A stretch of DNA of 64,000 nt from Pseudomonas sp. LFM046. GTDB taxonomy: Bacteria > Pseudomonadota > Gammaproteobacteria > Pseudomonadales > Pseudomonadaceae. This document shows, piece after piece, positions 45,223 to 54,931 of the stretch. How positions within the stretch are numbered: the stretch's first letter is position 1; each line of letters starts with the position of its first letter. Below the pieces are notes generated by a model. It ran no database searches, was not told where the DNA came from, and saw only the letters and a program-made list of their open reading frames with translations. The stretch covers positions 886,161-950,160 of the forward strand of contig NZ_JYKO02000001.1 of the NCBI RefSeq assembly GCF_000949385.2. Reading direction: 5' to 3'. Made by a program: the position numbers and the translations under genes.

Positions 45223-46227
45223 ATGTTGTCCAGATCCATGTTTTGCCTGGCGCTCGCCGCCGCTTCCACCGCCACCTTCGCCGACACCGTCTGGATGAAG
45301 AATGGCGACCGACTCACCGGCACCATCCGCGTCTTCGATGGCGGCAAGCTTGTGCTGCAAACCGAATACGGCGGCACCATCCCGCTGGACTGGAAGAAGG
45401 TCGCCACCCTGGAAAGCGACCGCGAGCTGCTGATCAAACAGGGGGATCTCGACGGCGAGCGTGCCAAGTCCCTGCACCGGTCCGAGGATGGCAAGGTGAT
45501 CCTTGCCAATGGTGAGGCGCCCAAGGAAGTGGAGCTGGCCAGTATCGAGCAGATCATGAAGCCCAAGCCCCTGGTGGAGGACCTGACCTGGAGCGGCAAC
45601 GTCGACCTCTCCCTGGACTACAAGCGCGCCGAGTCGGACACCGACGACTACGAAGTCGACTTCAAGACCAAGGCCCGCCACGGTCGCTGGCGCCACAACG
45701 CCTCGGGCGAGTTCAACCGCGAATTCACCGATGACGAGAAGACCACGGACAACTGGGAAACCGAGTACGCGCTCGATCGCTTCATCACCGACAAGTTCTT
45801 CTGGCAGGGCCGTGGTGAGTACAAGCGCGACAAGATCGAGGATCTCGAACGCCAGCGCACCCTGGGTACCGGCCCCGGCTACCAGTTCTGGGATGACGAA
45901 CTGGGGGCCTTCTCCCTCGCCGCCCTGGTCAACCGCAGCGATTACCAGTTCGCCAGCGGCGAAGAGGAAAACTTCTACGCCGTCAGTACGAAGTGGGACT
46001 ACAACCGCTACCTGGTGGGCAAGACCGTGGAGCTCTTCACCAGCGGCGAAGTCGGCCGTCCCCTGGACAACACCGCCGACTACGCGCTGGATGCCGAAGC
46101 GGGCCTGCGCTACAAGCTGACCGACTGGGCCTCCCTCAACGTGAAGGCGGAGAAGGACCAGGTCGCCGGCGCCAAGGACGAACTCGACGAGACCCGCTAC
46201 ACCGTGGGCTTCGGCGTGGGCTGGTAA
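45223..46227 (+). CDS. DUF481 / YdiY-like outer membrane protein
   Basis: A 334-residue exported protein with a Sec signal peptide (cleavage near residue 20, TATFA-DT). Then comes an N-terminal region beginning VWMKNGDRLTGTIRVFDGGKL and a beta-strand-rich C-terminal domain (alternating aromatic and charged residues; WSGNVDLSLDYKRAESDTDDYEVDF onward) ending in a Tyr-Thr-Val-Gly-Phe-Gly-Val-Gly-Trp strand, as expected for a beta barrel. E. coli YdiY is acid- or salt-induced with unknown function. A second in-frame Met at codon 6 could be the start. Confidence 0.85.
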   Translation: MLSRSMFCLALAAASTATFADTVWMKNGDRLTGTIRVFDGGKLVLQTEYGGTIPLDWKKVATLESDRELLIKQGDLDGERAKSLHRSEDGKVILANGEAPKEVELASIEQIMKPKPLVEDLTWSGNVDLSLDYKRAESDTDDYEVDFKTKARHGRWRHNASGEFNREFTDDEKTTDNWETEYALDRFITDKFFWQGRGEYKRDKIEDLERQRTLGTGPGYQFWDDELGAFSLAALVNRSDYQFASGEEENFYAVSTKWDYNRYLVGKTVELFTSGEVGRPLDNTADYALDAEAGLRYKLTDWASLNVKAEKDQVAGAKDELDETRYTVGFGVGW

Positions 46228-46321
46228 ACCTCTTCGCTCCCGCAATGGTGGACGCCGCAACGCGGCCTTACACCCAGGCGCCATTCCCGTACATCGTCGT
46301 CGCATTCCCCTTGCTGATAAA

Positions 46322-46343
46322 GACTTTAAAGTCCAGTATGGAC
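46322..46343 (+). promoter_or_regulatory. overlapping palindromes upstream of dauB
   Basis: GACTTTAAAGTC (46322-46333) is a perfect 12-bp palindrome. It overlaps GTCC-AGTAT-GGAC (46331-46343). They lie 33-54 bp before the dauB start, in an AT-rich stretch, and are candidates for the DauR operator. Confidence 0.45.
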
Positions 46344-46375
46344 AAATAGTTTATATCCGCTTTGGGAGCGTCCCC

Positions 46376-47332
46376 ATGTCCAGCACCCCGCCCCTCGTCC
46401 TTCAGCAAGCCGAAAGCCGTCGTCTCCTCCAGCAGGTCGACGTGCACCAGGCCATGCGCAGCATGTTCCTGGACCTCGCCGCCGGCGAAGCCATCCAGCC
46501 GGCCCAGCAACTGGTGGAGTTCCCCAATGCCGCCGGTGACTTCATCAACTACCTGGGTGTGCTGGCCAAGGAGAAGGTCTACGGGGTCAAGACCTCGCCC
46601 TATATCAAGAAGCCCGAGGGCGCCCTGGTCACCGCCTGGACCCTGCTGATGTCCATGGAAACCGGCCAGCCCTTGCTGCTCTGCGATGCCGGCGAGCTGA
46701 CCACCGCGCGCACCGCCGCCACCACCGCGGTGGCGGTGGACACCCTGGCCCCCGAAGGGGCGCGCCGCCTCGCGGTGATCGGCAGCGGTCCGGTGGCCCG
46801 CGCGCACCTGCACTACGTAAAGGGGCTGCGTGACTGGCAGCGCATCGCTGTGTTCTCGCCGGCTTTGGCCGGGGATGCCGAGGTGCGGGCGCAGTTGCTC
46901 GCCCAGGACCCGCGCGTGGATATCTGCACCAGCCTTGAAGCGGCCGTGGCCGATGCCGACGTGGTGATGCTCTGCACCTCTTCCGCCGGGCCGGTGTTGG
47001 ACCCGCGCAGTCTGGCCAAGCCCGCCCTGATCACGTCCATCAGCACCAACGCCCCGCGCGCCCACGAAGTACCGCCGGAGACCTTGGGCGAAATGGAGGT
47101 GTACTGCGATTACCGCGCCACCACGCCGGGCTCTGCCGGCGAAATGCTGCTGGCCGCCGAGCGCCACGGCTGGAGCCGCGAAGCCATCCGTGGCGACCTG
47201 CCGGATCTGGTCAGCGGCAAGGTGCCACGGCCTGACTACCGCCGCCCGGTATTCTTCCGCTCCATCGGCCTCGGCCTCGAGGACATGGCCCTGGCCAACG
47301 CCCTCTATCATCTTCAGCGCTCGGGCCAGTGA
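46376..47332 (+). CDS. dauB: NAD(P)H-dependent L-arginine dehydrogenase DauB (ornithine cyclodeaminase family)
   Basis: A 318-residue member of the ornithine cyclodeaminase / mu-crystallin family, with a Rossmann motif AVIGSGPVARAHLHYV near residue 140. In P. aeruginosa, DauB reduces the 2-ketoarginine produced by DauA to L-arginine, completing racemisation of D-arginine by two coupled dehydrogenases. The identification rests on family plus the unbroken dauB-dauA-dauR order here. The start ATG follows a GGGAG ribosome binding site; dauA begins 9 bp after its stop. Confidence 0.9.
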   Translation: MSSTPPLVLQQAESRRLLQQVDVHQAMRSMFLDLAAGEAIQPAQQLVEFPNAAGDFINYLGVLAKEKVYGVKTSPYIKKPEGALVTAWTLLMSMETGQPLLLCDAGELTTARTAATTAVAVDTLAPEGARRLAVIGSGPVARAHLHYVKGLRDWQRIAVFSPALAGDAEVRAQLLAQDPRVDICTSLEAAVADADVVMLCTSSAGPVLDPRSLAKPALITSISTNAPRAHEVPPETLGEMEVYCDYRATTPGSAGEMLLAAERHGWSREAIRGDLPDLVSGKVPRPDYRRPVFFRSIGLGLEDMALANALYHLQRSGQ

Positions 47333-48466
<1,134 letters not shown>

Positions 48467-48546
48467 CGGCGCAGGCGCTTTGCGCCACACTCGCGTCGCC
48501 GGGCCCCGCGTCCGGCGCCGATCTACCCGCTCCAGGAGCCGCCTCC

Positions 48547-49179
48547 ATGACCCCCCGCCCCGATTCCTCGCTGGACAACTACCGGGCCATCGCCGATGCC
48601 ATCGCCACGTTGTTCTTCCCCCATGCCGAGGTGGTGCTCCACGACTTGCGCACGCAGAAGATCGACTACATCGCCAACAACATCTCCAAACGCTGCGTCG
48701 GCGACGACGCGGCCCTGGAAGACATGCTCAGCGAAGAGGTGGACGAGCGGAACATCGGTCCCTACGAGAAGCTCAACTGGGACGGCCAGAAAATCCGCTC
48801 CGTGAGCACCGTGCTGCGTGACGGCCAGGGGGCGCCCCTCGCCGTGCTCTGCATCAACCTGAACATCTCCATGTTCGAAGCGGCCAAGGCGGCCCTGGAC
48901 CTCTTCCTCTCCTCCAGCAAGCTCATTCCCCAGCCCGACGCTCTGTTCCGCGACGACTGGCAGGAACGCATCAACACCTTCCTGCACAACTGGCTGCGCC
49001 AGCGTCAGTTGGGCCTCAACCTGCTCACCCGCGATCACAAGCGCGAACTGGTCCTGGCCCTGCACGCCGAAGGCGCCTTCAAGGGCAAAAGCGCGGCGAA
49101 CTACGTGGCCAACGTCCTCAACATGGGCCGCGCCACCGTCTACAAGCACCTCAAGGAGCTGAAGGAAGAGACGGTGTAG
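48547..49179 (+). CDS. dauR: YheO-like transcriptional regulator DauR
   Basis: A 210-residue regulator with an N-terminal PAS-like YheO domain (about 8-120: IADAIATLFFPHAEVVLHDL) and a C-terminal DNA-binding helix-turn-helix (about 165-205: LVLALHAEGAFKGKSAANYVANVLNMGRATVYKHL). In P. aeruginosa DauR represses the dauBAR operon and is relieved by D-arginine or D-lysine. I chose the ATG at 48547 (MTPRPDSSLDNYRAIAD), 80 bp after dauA; the frame reaches back into dauA without similarity. Confidence 0.9.
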   Translation: MTPRPDSSLDNYRAIADAIATLFFPHAEVVLHDLRTQKIDYIANNISKRCVGDDAALEDMLSEEVDERNIGPYEKLNWDGQKIRSVSTVLRDGQGAPLAVLCINLNISMFEAAKAALDLFLSSSKLIPQPDALFRDDWQERINTFLHNWLRQRQLGLNLLTRDHKRELVLALHAEGAFKGKSAANYVANVLNMGRATVYKHLKELKEETV

Positions 49180-49197
49180 CCGGGCCCATCGTTGCGG

Positions 49198-49215
49198 TGG
49201 CGAATGCATTCGCCA
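49198..49215. repeat. short palindromic repeat TGGCGAATGCATTCGCCA
   Basis: A perfect 18-bp palindrome just after dauR. It shares the core GGCGAAT-NC-ATTCGCC with the longer hairpin at 51132-51159, so both look like members of one Pseudomonas REP-like family. Confidence 0.7.
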
Positions 49216-49287
49216 GGTCGATGGGGCTGGAGCAACCGGCCTGACCAGGTCAATACTTTCGCTCTGACCTTCGAGCCGGAGCTGCCC

Positions 49288-49773
49288 ATGGCCCACCCCA
49301 ACGCCGAACTCATCACCCGCTTCTACCAGGCCTTCCAGCGCCTCGATGCCGAGACCATGGCGTCCTGCTACAGCCCCGACGTGCACTTCAGTGATCCGGT
49401 CTTCACCGACCTCAATGGCGCGGAGGCCGCCGACATGTGGCGCATGCTCGCCAGCCGCGCCCAGCAGTTCAGCCTGACCTTCGACGGTGTCGAAGCCGAT
49501 GACCTCACCGGCCGCGCCAACTGGGTGGCCACCTACCTGTTCAGCCAGACCGGACGCATGGTGGAAAACCGCATCCAGGCGCGCTTTCTCTTCTCCGACG
49601 GCAAGATCATCGAGCACCACGACAGCTTCGATCTCTGGCGTTGGGCGCGCCAGGCCCTGGGCGGCAAGGGACTGTTGCTGGGCTGGTTGCCTGCGGTGCA
49701 GAACGCCATCCGCAAGCAGGCCGCGAAAGGCCTGGCTGCCTACCGGGCCGGCGCATTGAAAGACTTGTCCTGA
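49288..49773 (+). CDS. NTF2-like (SnoaL) family protein
   Basis: A 161-residue protein of the NTF2/SnoaL cone fold: ELITRFYQAFQRLDAETMASCYSPDVHFSDPVF at the start and FLFSDGKIIEHHDSFDLWRWARQAL in the C-terminal sheet. Such proteins include isomerases and hydrolases as well as non-enzymatic members; no specific activity can be assigned. The ATG at 49288 fits the family; the open frame upstream covers a repeat and is not coding. Separated from dauR by about 110 bp. Confidence 0.85.
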   Translation: MAHPNAELITRFYQAFQRLDAETMASCYSPDVHFSDPVFTDLNGAEAADMWRMLASRAQQFSLTFDGVEADDLTGRANWVATYLFSQTGRMVENRIQARFLFSDGKIIEHHDSFDLWRWARQALGGKGLLLGWLPAVQNAIRKQAAKGLAAYRAGALKDLS

Positions 49774-49821
49774 TAGGCGTCGACATTGCCTAATGCGGCG
49801 GCTTTCCATCAGGACCCCGCA

Positions 49822-50139
49822 ATGCCCGAATCCGTTGAAGCCACGCCCGCCGCCAAGCCCTGGTTCGTCTATCTGGTACGTGCCGAAAACGGCGCCCTCT
49901 ATTGCGGCATCAGCGACGATCCGCAGCGGCGCTTCGCCCAGCACCAGAGCGGCAAGGGCGCACGCTTCTTTCATTCCAGCCCGGCCCAGGCGCTGGTGTT
50001 CGTCGAGGCCTGCGCCGACAAGGGCGAGGCCCTGCGCCGGGAAATCGCCATCAAGCGCATGAAGAAGGTGGCCAAAGAGGCGCTGATACAAGCCTGGGAG
50101 TGCGCTGAAAAGATGGGCCTGGCCGAAGGGGCAGGCTAA
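49822..50139 (+). CDS. GIY-YIG nuclease-domain protein (UPF0213, YhbQ-like)
   Basis: A 105-residue single-domain GIY-YIG protein: [28 protein letters not shown] gives the VYL...YCG core with the following Arg, and a Glu in [15 protein letters not shown] is in the expected place. Homologues cut or bind DNA in vitro, but the role in the cell is unclear. The start at 49822 is chosen over 49786 because the [15 protein letters not shown]-terminus runs straight into the domain. Lies 48 bp after the NTF2-like gene. Confidence 0.88.
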   Translation: MPESVEATPAAKPWFVYLVRAENGALYCGISDDPQRRFAQHQSGKGARFFHSSPAQALVFVEACADKGEALRREIAIKRMKKVAKEALIQAWECAEKMGLAEGAG

Positions 50140-50175
50140 GCTCCGACCTCATTCCAATCGCAGCGGAGCCCTGCC

Positions 50176-51111
50176 ATGTCCGAACTCATCCTCCACCACT
50201 ACGAGCCTTCGCCCTTCGCCAAGAAGGCGCGGCTGATGCTCGGCTACAAGCAGCTGTCGTGGCGCTCGGTGGATATTCCCCGGATCATGCCCAAGCCCGA
50301 CCTGATGGCGCTGACCGGCGGCTACCGCAAGACGCCGGTGTTGCAAGTCGGGGCCGATATCTACTGCGACACCGCACTGATCGCCCGTCGCCTGGAGGCG
50401 GAAAAGGCCAGTCCGGCGCTGTTCCCGGAAGGCCAGGAGTTCAACGTCGCCAGCTTCGCCCAGTGGGTGGATTCGGTGATCTTCCAGCATGCCGTGACCC
50501 TGGTGTTCCAGCCCGAATCCATCGCCGTGCGCATGGGCCAACTGCCGCCCGCCGCGCAACAGGCCTTCCTCGCCGACCGTGCCAAGCTGTTCTCCGGCGG
50601 CAGCACCACCCGCTTGCCGGTGGAGCAGGCCCGCAGCAACTGGCCGGTGCTGATGGGACGACTCCAGCAGCAGCTGGAGCGCAGCGAAGGCGACTTCCTC
50701 TTCGGCGAACCATCGGTGGCTGACTTCTCCCTGGCCCACTGCTGCTGGTTCCTCAAGGCCACCCAGGTAACCGCACCGCTGGTGGACGACTACCCGGACG
50801 TGGCGGCCTGGTTTGGCCGTGTGCTGGGATTCGGCGAGGGGGCTTCCAGCCCGCTGTCCGCCTCAGAGGCCATTGAAATCGCCCGCAATGCCAGCCCGGC
50901 GGCATTGCCCAGCGAGGACTTCCGCGACCCCAATGGCTTCGTCCCCGGCCAGAAGGTGCAGGTTGCGGCCACTGACTACGGCGTCGATCTGGTGGAGGGT
51001 GAACTGCTGTTCGCCGGCCGTGAGGAGATCATCCTGCGCCGTGAGGACGAGCGCGCCGGGGTGGTGCATGTGCACTTCCCGCGCCTGGGGTTCCGCATCG
51101 AGGGGCTCTGA
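50176..51111 (+). CDS. glutathione S-transferase family protein with a C-terminal extension
   Basis: A 311-residue protein. Residues 1-80 are a GST N-terminal thioredoxin-like domain (LILHHYEPSPFAKKARLMLGYK) and about 95-215 a GST helical domain. An additional 90 residues (DFRDPNGFVPGQKVQVAATDYGVDLVEGELLF...) form a beta-rich tail not found in ordinary GSTs. Substrate unknown. The starting ATG follows a CGGAG element. Confidence 0.88.
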   Translation: MSELILHHYEPSPFAKKARLMLGYKQLSWRSVDIPRIMPKPDLMALTGGYRKTPVLQVGADIYCDTALIARRLEAEKASPALFPEGQEFNVASFAQWVDSVIFQHAVTLVFQPESIAVRMGQLPPAAQQAFLADRAKLFSGGSTTRLPVEQARSNWPVLMGRLQQQLERSEGDFLFGEPSVADFSLAHCCWFLKATQVTAPLVDDYPDVAAWFGRVLGFGEGASSPLSASEAIEIARNASPAALPSEDFRDPNGFVPGQKVQVAATDYGVDLVEGELLFAGREEIILRREDERAGVVHVHFPRLGFRIEGL

Positions 51112-51131
51112 TTCCGGGCGGACGGTTCTCT

Positions 51132-51159
51132 TGTAGGGGCGAATTCATTCGCCCCTACA
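51132..51159. repeat. REP-like hairpin with 13-bp perfect arms
   Basis: TGTAGGGGCGAAT and ATTCGCCCCTACA flank TC. It is in the gap between convergent GST and yejK genes, just before their terminator. Its core is shared with 49198-49215. Confidence 0.85.
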
Positions 51160-51167
51160 GGAAAAGC

Positions 51168-51190
51168 AAAGCCCGGCATTGCCGGGCTTT
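51168..51190. terminator. bidirectional terminator between the GST and yejK genes
   Basis: AAAGCCCGGCA and TGCCGGGCTTT form an 11-bp stem with minimal loop, with A/T ends for both strands. Confidence 0.8.
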
Positions 51191-51197
51191 GTCGTCG

Positions 51198-52205
51198 TCA
51201 GTCCTTGCGCCGTTTCAACTGGTCCTTCAACTGGGTCGGCAGCTGGCGAATGATCAGCATGTCGCGGCCTTCGTCGTACTCGACCTTCGATCCCAGCAGA
51301 TGAGCCTCGAAGCTGATGGACAGGCCTTCGGCGCGGCCGGTGAAACGCTGGAACTGGTTCAGCGTGCGCTTGTCCGGCGGAATCTCCGGGGACAGGCCGT
51401 AATCCTTGTTACGGATGTGCTCATAGAAGGCGCGCGGGCGGTCTTCGTCGATCAACCCTGACAGCTCGTCGAGGGTGATGGGCTCGCCCAGTTTGGCCTG
51501 GGTGCTGGCGTAGTCCACCAGGGTCTTGGTCTTCTCGCGCGCCTGCTCTTCGGCCAGGTCCTCCGCCTCGACGAAGTCACTGAAGGCTTTCAGCAGGGTG
51601 CGGGTCTCGCTGGGCGGGTCGACGCCTTCCTGGCAGCCGATGAAGTCGCGGAAGTAGTCCGACACCTTCTTGCCGTTCTTGCCCTTGATGAACGAGATGT
51701 ACTGCTTGGACTGCTGGTTGTTCTTCCACTCGGAGAGGTTGATCCGCGCCGCCAGGTGCAACTGGCCCAGGTCGAGGTGCTTGGCTGGCGCGACCTCCAG
51801 GGAGTCGGTCACGGCAACGCCTTCGCTGTGGTGCAGCAGGGCGATGGCCAGGTAGTCGGTCATGCCCTGCTGGTAGTGGGCGAAGAGCACATGGCCGCCG
51901 GTGGAGAGGTTGGATTCCTCCATCAGCTTCTGCAGGTGCTCGACGGCCTGTCGGCTGAAGGCGGTGAAGTCACGGGCCTCGTCCTGGTATTCCTTCAGCC
52001 AGCCGCTGAAGGGGTAGGCGCCGGACTCGTCGTGGAAAAAGCCCCACGCCTTGCCCTGCTTGGCGTTGTAGCTCTCGTTGAGGTCGGCCAGCAGGTTTTC
52101 CATGGCCTGGGACTCGCCCAGTACGCTGTCCCGGGCGTGCAGCACGGCAGCGCTGCCATCGGGCTTCTTGTCGATGAAGTGGACGATGCAGTGGCGGATG
52201 GGCAT
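51198..52205 (-). CDS. yejK: nucleoid-associated protein NdpA (YejK)
   Basis: A 335-residue nucleoid-associated protein of the YejK/NdpA family. The N-terminus [17 protein letters not shown] and segments such as [23 protein letters not shown] and [17 protein letters not shown] are characteristic. Function is poorly known; found bound to nucleoid DNA in E. coli. I set the start at 52205; an ATG further up (52229) would add eight residues without family support. Convergent with the GST gene. Confidence 0.93.
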   Translation of the reverse strand: MPIRHCIVHFIDKKPDGSAAVLHARDSVLGESQAMENLLADLNESYNAKQGKAWGFFHDESGAYPFSGWLKEYQDEARDFTAFSRQAVEHLQKLMEESNLSTGGHVLFAHYQQGMTDYLAIALLHHSEGVAVTDSLEVAPAKHLDLGQLHLAARINLSEWKNNQQSKQYISFIKGKNGKKVSDYFRDFIGCQEGVDPPSETRTLLKAFSDFVEAEDLAEEQAREKTKTLVDYASTQAKLGEPITLDELSGLIDEDRPRAFYEHIRNKDYGLSPEIPPDKRTLNQFQRFTGRAEGLSISFEAHLLGSKVEYDEGRDMLIIRQLPTQLKDQLKRRKD

Positions 52206-52265
52206 GGGCGTTCGCTCTCTGGGGCACACCCGGCGCGCGGGCGCCGGCGGTAAAAGTGCGCCAGT

Positions 52266-53600
52266 TTACCCGACCTGTTCCTCGGCTGCCTGCCGTCTCT
52301 GCACGGCCTGCAGGCGCTCGATCACATGGCGCAGGTGCAGGTGCAGGTCGTACAGCTCGTTGGAGTACGACAGCGGCACCTCCACCTTGGCCAGGCGCTG
52401 CTCCAGTTTCTCCAGGTTTTCGATCTCGGCTTCCAGGTGTTCCGGCGGGGTGCCGGCGTCCAGCTTGCGGTCGACCTCGCGCAGGAACTTGTACCAGCGG
52501 TAGATGCGCGCGCGGATGCGCCAGCGGTAGATCGGGCCGACCGCCTTGGTCAGCGGGATCATGATCACGATCAGCGGGATCAGCAGGATGATGTAGCGGT
52601 CGGCCAGTGAGGCGAAGCGGAAGGGAACATAGCGCTGCAGGATCGGCAGGCCCTTCTCGTAGTAATAGTCAGCCTCGCTCAGGCTGGCGAGGGTCTGCGG
52701 CTTGGCACTGGGGTAGGCGCCAGGCGGGTCAAGCAGCGTGCCGTCCTTCATCACCTCGCGGGCGGCTTCGAGGATCAGCGGGGTGAGGGATGGGTGGAAG
52801 TCGTCGCTGGCCACCAGGGTGGCCACCGGTGCCAGGGTACGGATGTCCTTCGACGGGCTGTTGCTGGCCAGGTTGACCAAGCCTTCGCCCACTTCCAGCC
52901 GGGTCAGGTAGGGCAGGCGTGCGCGGTAGGCGGCGCTGCGGCGCAGGCTCACCAGGTCCAGTTCCGGGCTGGCGGCCAGGCGCTGCACCACAGCGTTCTC
53001 CGCCGGGCCGAGGAAGAAGCCGGCATCCAGCTCGCCGGCAAGCAGGGCGTTGGCCGCCGGGCTGCCGCTGACCGGCTGCCACTGCGGCGGGTAGCGTTCC
53101 GGGCTGATCTGATTGGCCGCCAGCAGCGCCTCGCTGACCGAGCGCGTTCCGCTGTTCGGTGCGCCGATGGCCACCCGCAGCTGCAAGAGGTCGGCCATGC
53201 TGTCGATGTCCAGCCCCTTGCGCTGGAACAGCCAGACCGGCTCCTGGTACATCACCCCGAGCCCATGCAGGTGGCGCCGTTCCTTCTCGCTCAGGGTGAG
53301 TTCCTGGCCGCTCTGCACCAGGGCGATGTCCGCCTCGCCACTTTGCAGCTTGGCCAGGTTGTCCAGCGAGCCGGCGCTGTGCACCAGTTCCAGTTTGAAG
53401 CCCTGCTTGGCCAGTTCCTCCTTCAACTTCTCGCCGAAAGCGTTGTAGCCACCCGCCGGATTGCCGGTGGCGAGCCTGGCATGCATGGGCGGCGGTGGCG
53501 CGACGAAGTAGAAGAGGGCGCCCACCAGGGCCGCCATCACCGGAATCAGCCAGAGGTTGGCCAGCAGCATGATCTTGATGTCGCGGAAAATGCGTTGCAT
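52266..53600 (-). CDS. membrane-anchored TAXI-type solute-binding protein
   Basis: A 444-residue protein. A hydrophobic N-terminus (about 12-32) acts as signal anchor. A TAXI/NMT1-type periplasmic binding domain follows (about 40-320: ATGNPAGGYNAFGEKLKEELAKQGF, ADIALVQSGQE, GAPNSGTRSVSEALLAANQIS). A second membrane helix (about 346-364, YIILLIPLIVIMIPLTKAV) leads to an 80-residue cytoplasmic helical tail with coiled-coil character ending in EEQVG. Classical TAXI proteins are free periplasmic partners of TRAP transporters; no TRAP permease gene is nearby. Role unknown. Confidence 0.85.
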   Translation of the reverse strand: MQRIFRDIKIMLLANLWLIPVMAALVGALFYFVAPPPPMHARLATGNPAGGYNAFGEKLKEELAKQGFKLELVHSAGSLDNLAKLQSGEADIALVQSGQELTLSEKERRHLHGLGVMYQEPVWLFQRKGLDIDSMADLLQLRVAIGAPNSGTRSVSEALLAANQISPERYPPQWQPVSGSPAANALLAGELDAGFFLGPAENAVVQRLAASPELDLVSLRRSAAYRARLPYLTRLEVGEGLVNLASNSPSKDIRTLAPVATLVASDDFHPSLTPLILEAAREVMKDGTLLDPPGAYPSAKPQTLASLSEADYYYEKGLPILQRYVPFRFASLADRYIILLIPLIVIMIPLTKAVGPIYRWRIRARIYRWYKFLREVDRKLDAGTPPEHLEAEIENLEKLEQRLAKVEVPLSYSNELYDLHLHLRHVIERLQAVQRRQAAEEQVG

Positions 53601-53710
53601 GTCGGTCCTTGTCTGCAGCGGGTGCTGGGAAGGATAGCGGTTCGGCGGTTGCCAGGCTTCGAAGGAAATGACAGGGTTGCCGGCATTTCCGTTCCGCCAC
53701 AGTGATTCCG

Positions 53711-54931
53711 ATGCGCATCCTCCACACCTCCGACTGGCACCTGGGCCAGCATTTCATGGGCAAGACACGGCAGGCCGAGCACCAGGCCTTCTGCCGCTGG
53801 CTGATCGAGCAGGTGCGCGAGCGCCAGGTGGATGCAGTGCTGATCGCGGGAGATGTGTTCGACACGGGCGCACCGCCGAGTTACGCCCGCGAGCAGTACA
53901 ACCAGTTCATCGTCGAACTGCGTGCCACCGGCGCCGCCCTGGTGGTGCTGGGAGGCAATCATGATTCGGTGGCCATGCTCGGCGAGAGCCGTACCCTGCT
54001 GGCGCAACTGGACACCCGCGTGGTGCCGGCGGTGGGCACAGAGCTCGACGAGCAACTGCTGGTGCTCAAGCGCCGCAGCGGCGAGCCGGGCGCCATCCTC
54101 TGCGCCATCCCCTTTATCCGTCCGCGGGACGTGCTGCAAAGCCAGGCCGGACAGAGCGCGGCGGACAAGCAGCTGTCCCTGCAGCAGGCCATCCAGGAGC
54201 ACTACCAGGCACTCTTCGCCCTGGCCGAGCAACACCGCGCCGAACTGGGCGGAGGGCTGCCCATCGTCGCCACGGGCCACCTGACCACGGTGGGCGCCAG
54301 TGCCAGCGAGTCCGTGCGGGAAATCTACGTCGGCGCCCTGGAGGCGTTCCCCACCAACGCTTTCCCGGCGGCGGACTACATCGCCCTCGGACATATCCAC
54401 AGGCCGCAGAAGGTCGGTGGCCTCGATCACATCCGCTATTGCGGCTCGCCCATCCCCCTGGCTTTCGACGAGGCGCCGCAGCAGAAGGAGGTGCTGCTGG
54501 TGGAGCTGGACAGTATCGGCCTGCACAAGGTGGAAGCGCTGCCGGTGCCGCGCTTCCAGGCCCTGCATTCCTTGCGCGGTTCCCTGGCGGAGCTGCCGGA
54601 GCAGTTGCTGAACGTGGCCCGCGAGGGCACGCCGGAGCGCCCGGTCTGGGTGGAGGTGCTGGTCAGCGCCGATGACTACCTCAACGACCTGCAGGCTCGG
54701 CTGGCAACGCTCTGCGAAGGGTTGCCGGTGGAGGTGCTGCGCATCCGCCGTGAGCGCGGCAATGCTCAGCCTGGTTTGCAGCGGGAATCCCGTGAAACCC
54801 TCGACGAGCTGAACCCCGAAGACGTCTTCGACAAGCGTCTACAAAACGAGGAGCTGGACGACGCCCTGCGCCGCAGCCTCCAGGGTCTGCACCGCGACGT
54901 GCTGGCCGAACTGCAGGAGGGCGACGCATGA
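53711..54931 (+). CDS. sbcD: exonuclease subunit SbcD
   Basis: A 406-residue nuclease subunit, homologue of Mre11. Metallophosphoesterase metal ligands are visible: Asp8 and His10 (SDWH), Asp48 (GDVFD), Asn83-His84 (GGNHD), and GHIHRP further on. With SbcC it forms an ATP-dependent nuclease that cuts hairpins and processes blocked DNA ends. I chose the ATG at 53711 ([12 protein letters not shown]), the family N-terminus, over a GTG at 53702. Overlaps sbcC by 4 bases (ATGA). Confidence 0.97.
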   Translation: MRILHTSDWHLGQHFMGKTRQAEHQAFCRWLIEQVRERQVDAVLIAGDVFDTGAPPSYAREQYNQFIVELRATGAALVVLGGNHDSVAMLGESRTLLAQLDTRVVPAVGTELDEQLLVLKRRSGEPGAILCAIPFIRPRDVLQSQAGQSAADKQLSLQQAIQEHYQALFALAEQHRAELGGGLPIVATGHLTTVGASASESVREIYVGALEAFPTNAFPAADYIALGHIHRPQKVGGLDHIRYCGSPIPLAFDEAPQQKEVLLVELDSIGLHKVEALPVPRFQALHSLRGSLAELPEQLLNVAREGTPERPVWVEVLVSADDYLNDLQARLATLCEGLPVEVLRIRRERGNAQPGLQRESRETLDELNPEDVFDKRLQNEELDDALRRSLQGLHRDVLAELQEGDA

